In this document: positions 10,101-17,260 of the stretch, one piece after another
Position numbering within the stretch: position 1 is the stretch's first letter
Layout of the letters: every line of letters starts with the position of its first letter
The notes under the pieces: model-generated
The model's database searches: none
What the model was told of the DNA's origin: nothing
What the model saw: the letters and a program-made list of their open reading frames with translations, nothing else
Position numbers and translations under genes: made by a program
Assembly: GCA_965223435.1 (NCBI GenBank)
Contig: CBDCWQ010000019.1
Location: 372,001 to 436,000 of the forward strand
Origin: CBDCWQ01 sp965223435
GTDB taxonomy: Bacteria; Myxococcota; Kuafuiibacteriia; Kuafuiibacteriales; Kuafuiibacteriaceae
Reading direction: 5' to 3'
Length of the DNA stretch: 64,000 bases

Positions 10101-11938
10101 GGGCGCTGGGCGAGCATGATGTAGTCTTCTTCGTGCCTGGTGCCATCGTACAGATACTGAAACGCCACACCGAGGGCACGGGCCTTGGCGTCGTCGCCGG
10201 GTTCTCGGGCATGCTTCCAAGTCTTGCGCCACCCGACGACCGGACGCGTCTCTTTTTCCCCGTACGTGACTTGGGTGCTATAAACCGGTGATGAAGCCAG
10301 CATCGCCTCCCAAGCAGGGTTCACCACCGGAACGCCTTCCCACATCACGCTTCGTCGGGCGATGATATGAATGCCCTGAGCGTCTACGTGAAGAGACGGC
10401 TCGAGCATCGTATGTTCTTCAACCCAGTGGACGTAAGCACCCTCTCCATCTCCACCAAGAACATACGATTCTTCGCACCAGCAATCGGGACAGCGACAGC
10501 CCGATGGACCCTCTTCGTACCGAACCTTGTACTTGATGAGCTCGTCCGAAAGCTTGCGACGCTGACGATCGAATACGTTGCTCGGGTCACCCGCAAAGTT
10601 TTTCACGTAATACACTTTGCCCGCTTCACCCCAAACCGCGTGGAGCTCACCCAAAACGTCGTGCGCCAAATCGAGGCCCCGCTTCCAGCGGTCGTTGCTC
10701 CGAACCACACGGGGCACAGCGGGCCACGTCGCACCACCATCGTCGCTTTCGAGAAGAAAAACCTGACTCAGCACACCATCCCCTGAAGCGGATGTCTTCT
10801 CGATCCATGCCACAACGACACTCGAACCGTGGCTCGAAATACCCAAGTCCAAGATCTGAGCGCCCGCCGTCGTCACCACCGAAAGAGGCTCGCTCCAAGA
10901 CCCGTCCCGGCCTCCGGTGGTGCTCCGGGCATATCGAACCTCATCTCCCACTCCGCCCACTCTATCCCGAACGACGAAGGCCAAATGCGCAACCAAGTCG
11001 CCGCCCCACTCGGCAAATGCCAATTGCGGCAATGCGGCATCCGCAGCCTTGGCTGCGACCAGAGGGACCTCAAATGCGTCGTGGGCCCTTGAAGGCAAAG
11101 GGACCGAACCGCTCATGTCGATGTCATCGGAGCGCCCAGACTCCCTTCGGGTCCCGTGATGGCCGAATAGGCTCGCGGTCACGTAGTAGCGATGAGCCCC
11201 CTCGCCAGGAAGCACATCCTCAAAACCCGTATTTTGGCCTTCATAGACCGGCAACCCGTCACGATACACGCGATACCCGATCGGGACGCCAGGAGGAATG
11301 GGCGTTCCATCGGTCAGGCGCTCCGGCGCCACCCACTGAAACTTGGCGTTGTGACCATCCAGCACGGCTTCAAGTCCATGCGGTGGATTCGGCGCAACCC
11401 GACCATCGCCCGCCTCTGTGTCCATCGGGCTCAAGGAGACAAACCCATCGGGGCCGGCCGCTCCACTCGAGCTCAAGGAGGCACCCCGGTCACCCGCGCC
11501 GGCGACACTGCCGGTCTTGGTGAGATAGATTTGCTCCTTTGCGTTCCAGCGAGTCCCATCAGCGAGCGTGGGCGTCACCAAAAAATCGCACGACGCCAGG
11601 ACTGCTTGGCGGGTCTCAGAAAACAGCCAATATTCTGCGGCTCTGCCAGTTTCCAAAGACGCCATCCACGACGAGCGCTGGACCTCTTCCCAGATGACTT
11701 CGTCTGGAGAAATTCGTTGGGACGCCCAAATCGCTTTTACGTCATCGAAAGCATCGGTCACCGCTGGGATGTCAACCAAGGGCGACACCGCGCACCTTCC
11801 ACCGATCGTCACCAGATTCCAACCCCGCTCCAAAACCGCGGCATCGCGCGTTGAACTTTGGTCCAATGGAGGGCTCGCTGCCGCACAAAGCAGCCACGCC
11901 AAGACAAAAAACCGCCCACCTCTACACCTATGATTCAC
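1163..11938 (-). CDS. Giant exported multidomain protein 1 with subtilisin (S8) protease domain
   Basis: 3591 aa. I choose the GTG at 11938 because a G-rich Shine-Dalgarno (GAGGGGGG) ends about 8 nt upstream; the in-frame GTG at 11947 overlaps it. Residues 8-24 form a Sec-type signal peptide; the LLC there is a poor lipobox. Order: N-terminal domain (40-130), FN3 (about 180-280), Asp-box/BNR propeller (about 280-880; SDDGGATW and SEDGGQHW) containing the Cys cluster CRCPDCWCEESY (480-491), alpha/alpha-toroid-like domain (about 1030-1400; VTEHNVD, DNCSWLSLSVDY), subtilase (about 1520-1830), a beta domain, and a second helical repeat region (2000-2330). A tail unlike those of giants 2 and 3 follows. 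The S8 triad is present as AVIDSG (Asp), NPHGVRVA (His) and GNSFASPMVAG (Ser), with the oxyanion Asn in AAAN. Catalysis is therefore likely; substrate and anchoring are unknown. It diverges from the cytolysin-like gene. Confidence 0.9.
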   Translation of the reverse strand: MNHRCRGGRFFVLAWLLCAAASPPLDQSSTRDAAVLERGWNLVTIGGRCAVSPLVDIPAVTDAFDDVKAIWASQRISPDEVIWEEVQRSSWMASLETGRAAEYWLFSETRQAVLASCDFLVTPTLADGTRWNAKEQIYLTKTGSVAGAGDRGASLSSSGAAGPDGFVSLSPMDTEAGDGRVAPNPPHGLEAVLDGHNAKFQWVAPERLTDGTPIPPGVPIGYRVYRDGLPVYEGQNTGFEDVLPGEGAHRYYVTASLFGHHGTRRESGRSDDIDMSGSVPLPSRAHDAFEVPLVAAKAADAALPQLAFAEWGGDLVAHLAFVVRDRVGGVGDEVRYARSTTGGRDGSWSEPLSVVTTAGAQILDLGISSHGSSVVVAWIEKTSASGDGVLSQVFLLESDDGGATWPAVPRVVRSNDRWKRGLDLAHDVLGELHAVWGEAGKVYYVKNFAGDPSNVFDRQRRKLSDELIKYKVRYEEGPSGCRCPDCWCEESYVLGGDGEGAYVHWVEEHTMLEPSLHVDAQGIHIIARRSVMWEGVPVVNPAWEAMLASSPVYSTQVTYGEKETRPVVGWRKTWKHAREPGDDAKARALGVAFQYLYDGTRHEEDYIMLAQRPLVEGAWSDLEVLAGSDQDPSSGAEVVHGRGGWDQGVWVDGAFQAWRISTVDALAGDESVDRPAHPHVARGPGGTLYAVYEQGPSADPNVPRVQALMLSHSEDGGQHWSAGRVVGQGYMPKLTSTSSTVAVLSYVPYSEEAGPQDPPGGLIQLLRTRDGNDFRQEMVNRIWNPTNGEQEIAVAGVIHGRTHGKEADVLWGVPELVSHGDLIAAVWLGAPKSALGRQEIMVSRAALLEPDEVESRVVVLATEPLVSGKVSAFRVQVENQYHVAVPESLGAVRFVEGDGLATPGQGPSGADHLDGGSFANQEGSSLGGSAGGSFGPEAALAGAHVLGGSTATLWRAFDGVGDPVSLSVQSAQHQGVGLRATAVLSGAVDGNYARAVSLRDGRYHAGRGAQREFLADEGNEDTAQLAEYERVWVYTQGIALAQAARRGEKNAEALARWLCERAVRDQADPGVILGWHFSHNTAGDNWKDFRLVTGASAWAVHGLGIYVSTGGTEASFARECYQASLRGLLQSQTESGLFTAGYTASELLGAGSGAEYYGILDKLGYDDETPRVRATNVVTEHNVDALQVLNHALHHHEVLGVSEDELSRSKEALKRAIFTDLWDVDQKRVITGGVFDRAGTFVPSRFSAVDNCSWLSLSVDYASLSEEEVGKIGTCLQYTIDAFVKELPFDEDPQDRRYLGTHYFPADFRDPYIDLSLAEQAKQPKSYHLEATSGVILGLWRFAEETEHPQGVGFRRVANELWAEMQRFVRDHDFPYSSQRIHNLSTQLQSSTAAIWFIDVYDHQRSVDADWDRPLKSYARLPTASTAGPWKVSFEDGKGAERVPERVITAKMVRDHFFASIQALDQAALEQDSHIADQGIWNPRDLEIFDYRSNFHNQGQYDPAHFDVDLDLPEAWSIMPDAGDFVVAVIDSGGWRTDPNVNYWTNPHEIPDDRIDNDQNGYVDDTWGWDFFDEDNDPTRTNPHGVRVARWLAEVPRAGSVGVAPGAQVLALRISNDGSELYYPVPFNTLERWFPTPVTRMLDAMDYAIGLKLQHLQGQGGADIRVMNVSWGTDLPLWGKLGPLGWIESFSIQEAFQAAVARAEDAGIVVVAAAANERDATMFPAELYAPNLLGVVSTGPDDELLSFSDRGRNLEIAAPLYYYEYYSYRTEDDRPQEGYLVGNSFASPMVAGAALLAWRVAPGALPKQIRQALMYGVDRRPSLEGAVVSGGRLNVFRTLQHLRLAQFRDLPGGGQTSAIEDKIEQAGAEVHYHLHLPEGLPLRVWVEPLWLDAGTVPTLWPSLEVVLPTGKRHTVSAEALGEPVAFGPVPTMHHYGDDHHRFIITGLSKTTGPFRLRVTLGGAEEEASRTREARTLEDHALQASAWLSLARFDDAKSAVAEILADFGVADFMDPALASLDPEREWPETTMVLEDTALGLYGILRHVSRSPKGADLEPLLSQVGRRLPEVATRALADVADSKTTTSSLVYVYFALDLALTILQEEFSSMADLAPDVLPSLIQGTASSIETLARLKEAVTDRLTHDLWDEGVGRPFATFSASEATGEATQGDMVLYGLFSLHRGETARAFDIITSLEKGRAPNLGDTMGDGVQRFAESEEAWILLLRAAGPLDPRLEELALARLLALPPTSDGTHSASRVVAHRPGGIFGIRVGPSAWTRDLDDRNPPIGVGVHFHVLSEMLLPLFRDGLYALLASGFEPHVFDHWVERLEQIRFAWHEADEERWPYQWVEAYESRNREVTLNETLWDLAHLCDLPMVDRATDHRRLVHFLGVSCEVLSEAFSHRLEERLEGSPRSDYGLLRSQDGGETLRFSQLVRALHDPLPRTLELHQGPPGLTFGTLEGHTADFDDHLFPTTWGHFHSICFDGWLNPAPDRPQYCEPPSDDADAAEVQTFLRTLRSRVLEQALSEGEKKGHPVAFQLWGIDGLEAMNPGSPAYWAPTSVELRAVLDRNLDTHWWFLDIPVASFEGLDPAQTSNGLWLRRLINQEADGDLLRVASALGNGPGTIHHWLKSGVVTEGAFFALADGLALQNQTSEWRARFWLSPDDSTEEGRGLPASGPLWAGEGGVLPNTRAEALAWLQGGGAVLGALAVASPGDVGRFEESLAPGVPVGPDFDFEATRPPSAGELAEALGAMVRGLSDGAFADAPPGVAAEWGARLLLAPGRLAARFGAPASRWLDEVARLPKEWILAAGIGLDAAAYLSSAQVDVGLETILVSGTAPTSPLWERVGVVSPEDVVVQPAGTHFKNEEALRAVALIHAEGPVLENPLSNPGEPFEEHGVYLIQIDWLGFEAPFGHFGLLTPSTESLWPVYKLKTSRPRSALLEDFVRHHVFWKYIAPFADTLPPQERIAFLYVVELMIRGEFDRLGAERFVVAGGKGPHGPNGTPPSGVSSGSQSGDEGSLPSGDASAGGASGSNTFVSYIPSRPFIPMSSLREREALFTLKTIDRDFDVNPDKESKALRAWLKKVGFKKNGLGTFVPVARATEGVWAEVFLSGETGGFSRRVVPVSEFSNLPKKALGPSGTIDAAWFSKNMLPKLSKKGSTIPLAQNAVSQTTWYFGTRYQGVPSGYFVGEYIGDGQMQIAHYSVQSLPQWGEAGPASEVVEVDYEQMIRIIGRYFYYDRLRALDPLGFVSASDAPWAPPPTEADFGAILDTIWAGVTTGAIDAFGEPKEGGRNWFNRTFGWSVTTSLDSYRQGYELVWREDDSIPEIVPVGLGRLEVFHDGRQPRLRLHYYDAQPFPFAFLMDHRPWSISGEAWPDIHALPRWVGNRSKTWVHNRALQAWSELELGSEWEISMIPRRGQFGGYQLLTARRSKHDKRWVRRVVDASSIPGLPPAAFRGKKAVDLGWLVDNYGGIGATHGGWEGFSTFIKAQLHDESTDVFVPELATFDFRDPDDEEERVGSVYIVWYEDQSYRGPRSAPPKVMPVDWTGDPSDVIEKERPTETQVIEELRRDPESLELLRGLFGDDDPSD

Positions 11939-12346
11939 GATGATCACCCCCCTCGGATCGATAGGTCCTGGGTTCAGAACCCGCCACCATGGGGAAGTAA
12001 GCTTGCGGCTCTACGAACGCAACCCGATTCTCGCCCGCGATTCTCGCCCTGAATGTCGTTGGGGGTTTCCGAGTAACGTCCTCCCCGACAAAGCCGGAGG
12101 CTTCAGGGTCGGGGCCCCTCAAAGCGGCTATCCGGACGTCTTGGCAAAGACCTTGGGCCAACCTTTCGACCGACTTCCTCTTCGTCAACTTCGTCTGGGT
12201 GCGGGTCGCCCTCCGGAAAAAGAAGAAAAAACTCTTGTATTTCCAGTGCGTTATAAAAACCGTGATCATTTTTTTTGCCGCAGCCGGCGTTCCGAAAAGA
12301 AGCGAAGGGCCCCCATTGCTGTGGGCTTCTTGCCGAGGAGAAACCC
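11939..12346. promoter_or_regulatory. Divergent intergenic region between giant 1 and the cytolysin-like lipoprotein
   Basis: About 400 bases with no convincing gene. Start signals of both flanking genes lie at its ends: a G-rich Shine-Dalgarno for giant 1, and GAGGAG (12335-12340) six bases before ATG 12347. An AT-rich stretch (about 12220-12275, with A and T runs) is a plausible promoter zone for the plus-strand gene, but I cannot define -35/-10 boxes with correct spacing. A strong hairpin at 12083-12114 is listed separately. Confidence 0.5.
12083..12114. repeat. Nested hairpin (cruciform-like element)
   Basis: Outer arms CCCCGAC (12083-12089) and GTCGGGG (12108-12114) enclose inner arms AAGCC (12091-12095) and GGCTT (12099-12103) with a GGA loop. 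A competing pairing CCTCC/GGAGG (12080-12084 with 12096-12100) is also possible. No T-tract follows on either strand, so a simple intrinsic terminator is unlikely. The core resembles the hairpin at 15478-15494 (CCCCGrCAAAGCCGG), so it may be a dispersed REP-like element. Confidence 0.5.
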
Positions 12347-14788
12347 ATGAAGAACGCAAACACCATTCTTTTTTCGGTGTGGCTTGGCGCCACCACTGGA
12401 TTCGGCTGCGGGTCGGCCCAGCCGCAAGAGGTGACCGACGTGGATAGCTACGTGGCCGGACTCGGGGCGTGGGAGCAATTCTCACCACCGGCAGACGAAG
12501 CGGAGGAGCAGGACGGGGCTGAAACCACCCTGGAGGAAACCGTGGAAGAGACGAACCCGGAGACGGGATTGAGCGAGGCTGTCACCTACAGCTGTACGTC
12601 CGTCCCCATGAGCCTTCGGACCACGCCTCAGGAAATCGTAATGCATGAGCCCAACGCATCCATCATGTGGCTAGGCAACCTCCTTCAAGGAAAGGGTTAT
12701 GCGGCCGGGACGGGAAGCTTTAAAGAACTGTCCATCAGACAGCGCTCGCCCCTCAAGATATCCATCGACCTTTTGCGGGGCGACAATTTCGCCATTGTTG
12801 AGAACCCGTCTCTGACTTCGGTCCAGGCCGCAATCGGTCAACTTATCGAAAAGGCCACCTTGGAGGGGTTTCGAGCGGGAAGCAGCATCTTCTATGAAGA
12901 AGCGAGGACCCACAGTACGGACCAAGCGATGCTCAAACTTGGACTGTCAGGGCGATTCTTAGGTTTCAAAGCCAAAGCTGACTTGGCAGCAAGCCGAAAC
13001 GCAAACCAAACGACGCTGACCGCACACTTTGTGCAAAAGATGTTCACCGTGTCCATCGAGCTGCCGCAAAGTCCAGGTGATTTTTTCAGTTCAGAGTTCA
13101 GTCCCGAGCTTCTAGAAACACAAAGAGCGGCGGGAAACATTGGCCCCGACAACCTACCGGTCTATATTGCGAGCATCACCTTCGGGCGTACGCTAACCTA
13201 TTCTCTCACGTCTTCGTTCAGTGAGAAACGCATGCGTGCGGCCATTCAGGCCTCCTATGACGGGCTCGTGGGCGGAGTGAATGGATACACCGAGGCGGAG
13301 CTGAGGAGCTCGTTGGCTCAAGAGAACATCAAAGTCACATCCATTGGGGGCGAAGGACAGAACGTACTCAGCCTCATCAGCGAAGGCAATTTGAGGGCAT
13401 ATTTTCGAGAAGACTCCCCGCTTACCGCCGCAAAGCCCATCAGCTACCAACTGAACAACCTCGGCGACAACAGTGTTGCCAAAGTGAGCGAGACCACGCG
13501 CTACGACAGAACCGAATGTGTCGCCAAGACCGCCAACCCAGGCGTCTTCGACTTTGGCGCACCCCAGATCACAAAGCTTGACCTTGAACTCCCCTACAGA
13601 GTCCATGTCGGCGATGTGAACGATGACGAAAACGCCGATCTGATCTTCAACCACCTGGGGGATACAAACCAAGTTGTGGTTGCTTTCGGGCGTTCCGATG
13701 GCACCTTCGATATTCTAAACACCAACGGAGTGCCGCGCGTATTCGACGAGAGCCCCTTCGTTCCCAAGGAGGGGTGGTCGGGTTTTGAGACAGTGGTCTT
13801 AGATCTCAACGGCGATGAGTGCGACGATATCCTCTGGAACTATCATAAGACCGACAACAGCGTAGGCAACAACCGAAGCTACAGCGCCATCGCAGACTGT
13901 AGCAACGATGGTGGGTTTGTCGGTTTTGACTTCAAAGATGTATCCGTCTTACCGAGTACTGGAGGCGGTTGGGAGCGTTATGAGTTGCTGACGGGCAACT
14001 TTGATGGCAAAAATGGAGAAAATGACAACGACGACGACCTGGTCTGGAACATCACTGAAAACAACAACGTTGCGAACCGGACCTACGCCGCGCGCTCCCT
14101 TGGAGACGGGACCTTCGAGTACCTGCCGTTTCAGGATCGAAAAGAGAAGGGCTGGGCGTCCTACCAGACGCACGTCGGGCAGGTGAATAGCGATGCTTTC
14201 GATGATCTCATTTGGGTTTCACCGACGCGCGTGTACACCGCGACCAGCCGAGGCGACGGAACCTTTGCGTTCAAGACATACAAAGACTACCCGAATACTC
14301 ATCGTTATCCCTCTACGATGGGCGACGTAGATGGAGACGGACTGAGCGATATCATCTGGTACGGATTGAGCCACAACCGCGCGGAGGTTCAGGTTGGATT
14401 CGGACGAGGAAACGACAGTCAGTACCAGCTGTCATCCCTGGGGAAAAATCCGGCAAAGGAAAAGATCTGGGCGCTCTATGAAAACCGCTTGGCCGATGTC
14501 AACGGAGACGGCCGAGACGACTTGATCTGGACAGGCCCCGCAGGCGATGTGGAGAGCGAAGGCGCTCCGAACGAAAACATCAAGCGCATCTACGTTGGGC
14601 TCGGAACCACCGATCGTCGTGACCCTTTCGATTTCTCCAGCGTGAGCCAAGACCATCCCGAGACGCTAAGCTGGAAGACTTACAGCACTCTGGTGGGCGA
14701 TGTGAATGGCGACGGTCTCGACGATGTCATCTGGGTCTTGGAAGGCTCCACCAACCGCATTCTGGTCGCACTTGCCAAAAATCAGTAG
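12347..14788 (+). CDS. Lipoprotein: thiol-activated-cytolysin-like pore-forming domain fused to FG-GAP repeats
   Basis: 813 aa. The ATG at 12347 has a GAGGAG Shine-Dalgarno and gives a signal peptide ending in TTGFGC, a plausible lipobox. Residues about 90-400 follow the block order of cholesterol-dependent cytolysins. There is a segment resembling NxGALVxANxxL (NASIMWLGNLLQ), then SPLKISIDLL, then NPSLTSVQAAIGQLIEKA. Next come KMFTVSIELPQSPGDFF with LPVYIASITFGRT (273-282), matching the family's xAYISSVAYGR block, and finally a GNLRAYF/PISYQLNNL segment. The family's C-terminal membrane-binding domain 4, with its Trp-rich undecapeptide, is absent. Seven FG-GAP/VCBS repeats take its place (about 410-813; for example DVNGDGRDDLIW, DVNGDGLDDVIW), ending the protein. 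I infer a pore former whose targeting domain has been swapped for a propeller. An Asp/Glu-rich linker follows the signal peptide. Confidence 0.85.
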   Translation: MKNANTILFSVWLGATTGFGCGSAQPQEVTDVDSYVAGLGAWEQFSPPADEAEEQDGAETTLEETVEETNPETGLSEAVTYSCTSVPMSLRTTPQEIVMHEPNASIMWLGNLLQGKGYAAGTGSFKELSIRQRSPLKISIDLLRGDNFAIVENPSLTSVQAAIGQLIEKATLEGFRAGSSIFYEEARTHSTDQAMLKLGLSGRFLGFKAKADLAASRNANQTTLTAHFVQKMFTVSIELPQSPGDFFSSEFSPELLETQRAAGNIGPDNLPVYIASITFGRTLTYSLTSSFSEKRMRAAIQASYDGLVGGVNGYTEAELRSSLAQENIKVTSIGGEGQNVLSLISEGNLRAYFREDSPLTAAKPISYQLNNLGDNSVAKVSETTRYDRTECVAKTANPGVFDFGAPQITKLDLELPYRVHVGDVNDDENADLIFNHLGDTNQVVVAFGRSDGTFDILNTNGVPRVFDESPFVPKEGWSGFETVVLDLNGDECDDILWNYHKTDNSVGNNRSYSAIADCSNDGGFVGFDFKDVSVLPSTGGGWERYELLTGNFDGKNGENDNDDDLVWNITENNNVANRTYAARSLGDGTFEYLPFQDRKEKGWASYQTHVGQVNSDAFDDLIWVSPTRVYTATSRGDGTFAFKTYKDYPNTHRYPSTMGDVDGDGLSDIIWYGLSHNRAEVQVGFGRGNDSQYQLSSLGKNPAKEKIWALYENRLADVNGDGRDDLIWTGPAGDVESEGAPNENIKRIYVGLGTTDRRDPFDFSSVSQDHPETLSWKTYSTLVGDVNGDGLDDVIWVLEGSTNRILVALAKNQ

Positions 14789-14964
14789 GGCATGGCATCG
14801 GCCTAGGACAGACGCCCCTGCAGGAGCACCACCCGAAATTCTTCGAGTGAGTGTACTCGCACCCCGTAATCGGGGTTGCTGGGCCAAGGGCCTTCGCCGC
14901 CCAAGACCAGTGCGACACCCCCTGTACGGCATACTTCGGTCAGCGGGGCAAGGTATTGGCAGAG

Positions 14965-15485
14965 GCCCTCTTCCAGCCCATATCGTGCGCCATCCCGCCT
15001 CTCGTGCGCACAGCTCGGCGAGCATCAACCAAGAAGCTTCGAGTAGGGCAAACTGAGAATGCCAAACAAGAACAAAGCCGCTGAGGATGACGACTCCAAA
15101 CGAGACATGTTCGAGTCGGGCTACGCGCTCTGCCTCTTCATCCAACCATCTACAAGGGCGGTGTCGCCCGTCTTATTGGCACGGTAGAGCAAATAGTACG
15201 CGCCTAAGGCGGGCCCGATCCACAAGACGAGAGCCATCCCAGAGCCGCCGACGCGCCTTGAGGGAAAGCATCGCCCCGCGCTGTATCTGAGACTGTGCGT
15301 CCGGGGTCGATGCGTAGCGCACCAGCGCTTCTTCCAGCCACGCCCCGTGGCCCTCATCCTGTTCCATATGAAGACTGAAGTACAAGATTTCGTCCTCAGA
15401 AAACAAAGCCCTGCGCAGTCCTTGCGCGATCTGCGCAAACATTTTGGGCCCCCGGAAATGTCAAACTCAGGGTGCCGCCCCGGCA
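14965..15485 (-). pseudogene. Decayed remnants: heme-oxygenase-like enzyme tail and a small membrane protein
   Basis: Three protein-like pieces lie in successive frames. The frame covering 15235-15442 reads like the C-terminal half of an iron-containing redox enzyme/TENA-like helical bundle (LHMEQDEGHGAWLEEALVRYA, then MLSLKARRRLWDG), but its start and upstream part are missing. An overlapping frame begins at ATG 15237 with a hydrophobic segment (MALVLWIGPALGAYYLLYRA) and stops at 15121. The third frame (from 15145) continues with DEEAERVARLEHVSFGVVIL and a second hydrophobic segment, so pieces two and three are probably one small integral membrane protein (DUF2269-like is a guess) broken by a frameshift. 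The remaining bases 14789-14964 and 15486-15551 show nothing else. Confidence 0.55.
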
Positions 15486-15494
15486 AAGCCGGGG
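15478..15494. terminator. Perfect GC-rich hairpin downstream of the deacetylase/MopE gene
   Basis: CCCCGGC - AAA - GCCGGGG is a perfect 7-bp stem, 57 bases after the stop of the minus-strand gene. It has no T-tract, so it could be a transcript-stabilising or REP-like hairpin instead of an intrinsic terminator. Its core resembles the hairpin at 12083-12114. Confidence 0.4.
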
Positions 15495-15551
15495 AGCCTC
15501 CAACCGGGTACCAGGCCTCTCCACCACGCCGGGTCGATCAGAGTTCTTCGT

Positions 15552-17260
15552 CTATTCGATGATGTGGACCGAACCCGTGTCTTGTAAGGGTGTGACCCCG
15601 ATCGCGCTGAGATCAAGCTGGAGCGAGAAGGTTCCAGACGTGAATGCCCCAAGGGTGTCTGGAGTGAACAAGATGATATCTTCGTCCCCGGCGACGATGC
15701 CTCCTTGGGAAAAATCGCCGATTGTCGAGAAGAGAATACTGCCGCTTGCGCCCACACTGACCGCGTCGATATCGCCCGAACCCAGACCGACATCACTGCC
15801 ATCAAAGTAATGCGCGACGGTGCCCGCGGTATCTGCGCCTAGGGTGAGAGGCGTGAAGGCAATGATATCCTCATCAGATGCTGCCAATCCGCCGGCGTTC
15901 ATGGAACCGTTTGTTGAAATCAGGATTCGACCATCGGGGAGCAAAGCAATCGCGTCGAGCTTTTCACTGTTCGTCGTCAGCCCCACATCGCTGCCATCGA
16001 AGTAGAAACTGAAAGTGCCCGCGGTATCTGCCCCGGTTGAGGTGGGTGTAAAAAGGACCATATCGGAGTCGTCGATATCTATACCGTTGGGCCCTCCCAC
16101 GAGTCCTGAAAGAGAGGTTGGCTCACTAAAACTCATGAGTAGCTCTCCAGATGGTGTGATCGCAAAACCGCTGATTTCTAACTGGGAGAGGCCGACATCA
16201 CTGCCGTCAAAAACCATGGACCATGAGTCGGAGACGCTGTCGTAGGCAATAATGTCGTCATCTTTGACGGGACCAAGGCCCTCAAGAGTCGTATTGTACC
16301 GGCCGGAGATCAAATACTGTGGTGCAAAACAGAGGAGTCCTTCATCGACTTCACCGTCGCAGTCGTTATCAATGGCATCGCAGACTTCTACGTTACCGCC
16401 AAATCTGTTGGGGTCCTCATCGTCGCAATCGTCCCGCGTGCCCGTGCTGGAGTGGTAGCTCGAGTGACCATCGCCGTCGTCATCGCTTGTCAGTGAGATG
16501 ACAAAGAGCGAGCCCGTGTCTTGCTGAGTCACAACCCCAACCGTTGTCAGGTCAAGGTCTAAAGAGAATGTGCCTGCAGTTGAAGAGCCCAGCGAGCTTG
16601 GTGAGAATGCGATGACATCTTCGTCTTCGGCAGTGACGCCTCCAGCCGAAAACGACACGATGGTAGAAAACAGAACATTCCCGGTAGGATCTAGAGCAGC
16701 CGCATCGATATCGCCTGAGCTGAGCTCTATATCGCTGCCATCCAAGTAGATTTCGAAGGAACCCACCGTCGTTGCGCCTATGCTCGACGCGCTGAACACC
16801 AACAGGTCGTCATCTTTCCCTGATACCCCATTCGCCACAACGGACCCCGTCGTCGAAACGATCAATCGCCCGTCGGGGTGTAGAGCAATCGCGTCGATGT
16901 TCTCGCTGTTGGTGGTGAGTCCGACGTCGCTGCCATCAAAATAGAACGAGAAGCTCCCCTGGGTATGATCCCCCAGCAATGATGGCACGAAGCGAACAAT
17001 GTCGGCCTTGTCCACGTTTTCTCCATCGGGTCCGCCGACCAGCCCACTGATGGACGTGTCGTCGATAAAACTGAGTAGAATGTCTCCCGAGGGCAAGACG
17101 GCCATACCGTCAATCTCGCGGCCAGTCATGCCCACATCACTGCCGTCGAATATCATCGACCAGTTTCCGGAAACCGGGTCGTAAGCGATGATGTCTTCGT
17201 CTTTGACCTGGCCAAACCCGGCAACGGTCGTATCGTACCGAAAGGACATCCAGTAAACCC
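15552..17260 (-). repeat. Two-copy ~260-residue C-terminal module
   Basis: The segments at about 16450-17260 and 15552-16320 encode the same module twice. Each has an opening DxDIIAYD..S..WSM.FDGSDVG strand, two to three further DGSDVGL-type strands, interspersed phrases such as GDIDAAALDPTGNVLFST, and a closing LDL..VG/AIGV...QDTGS. A MopE repeat separates them. The pattern suggests a propeller-like fold; I do not recognise the family. Confidence 0.75.
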
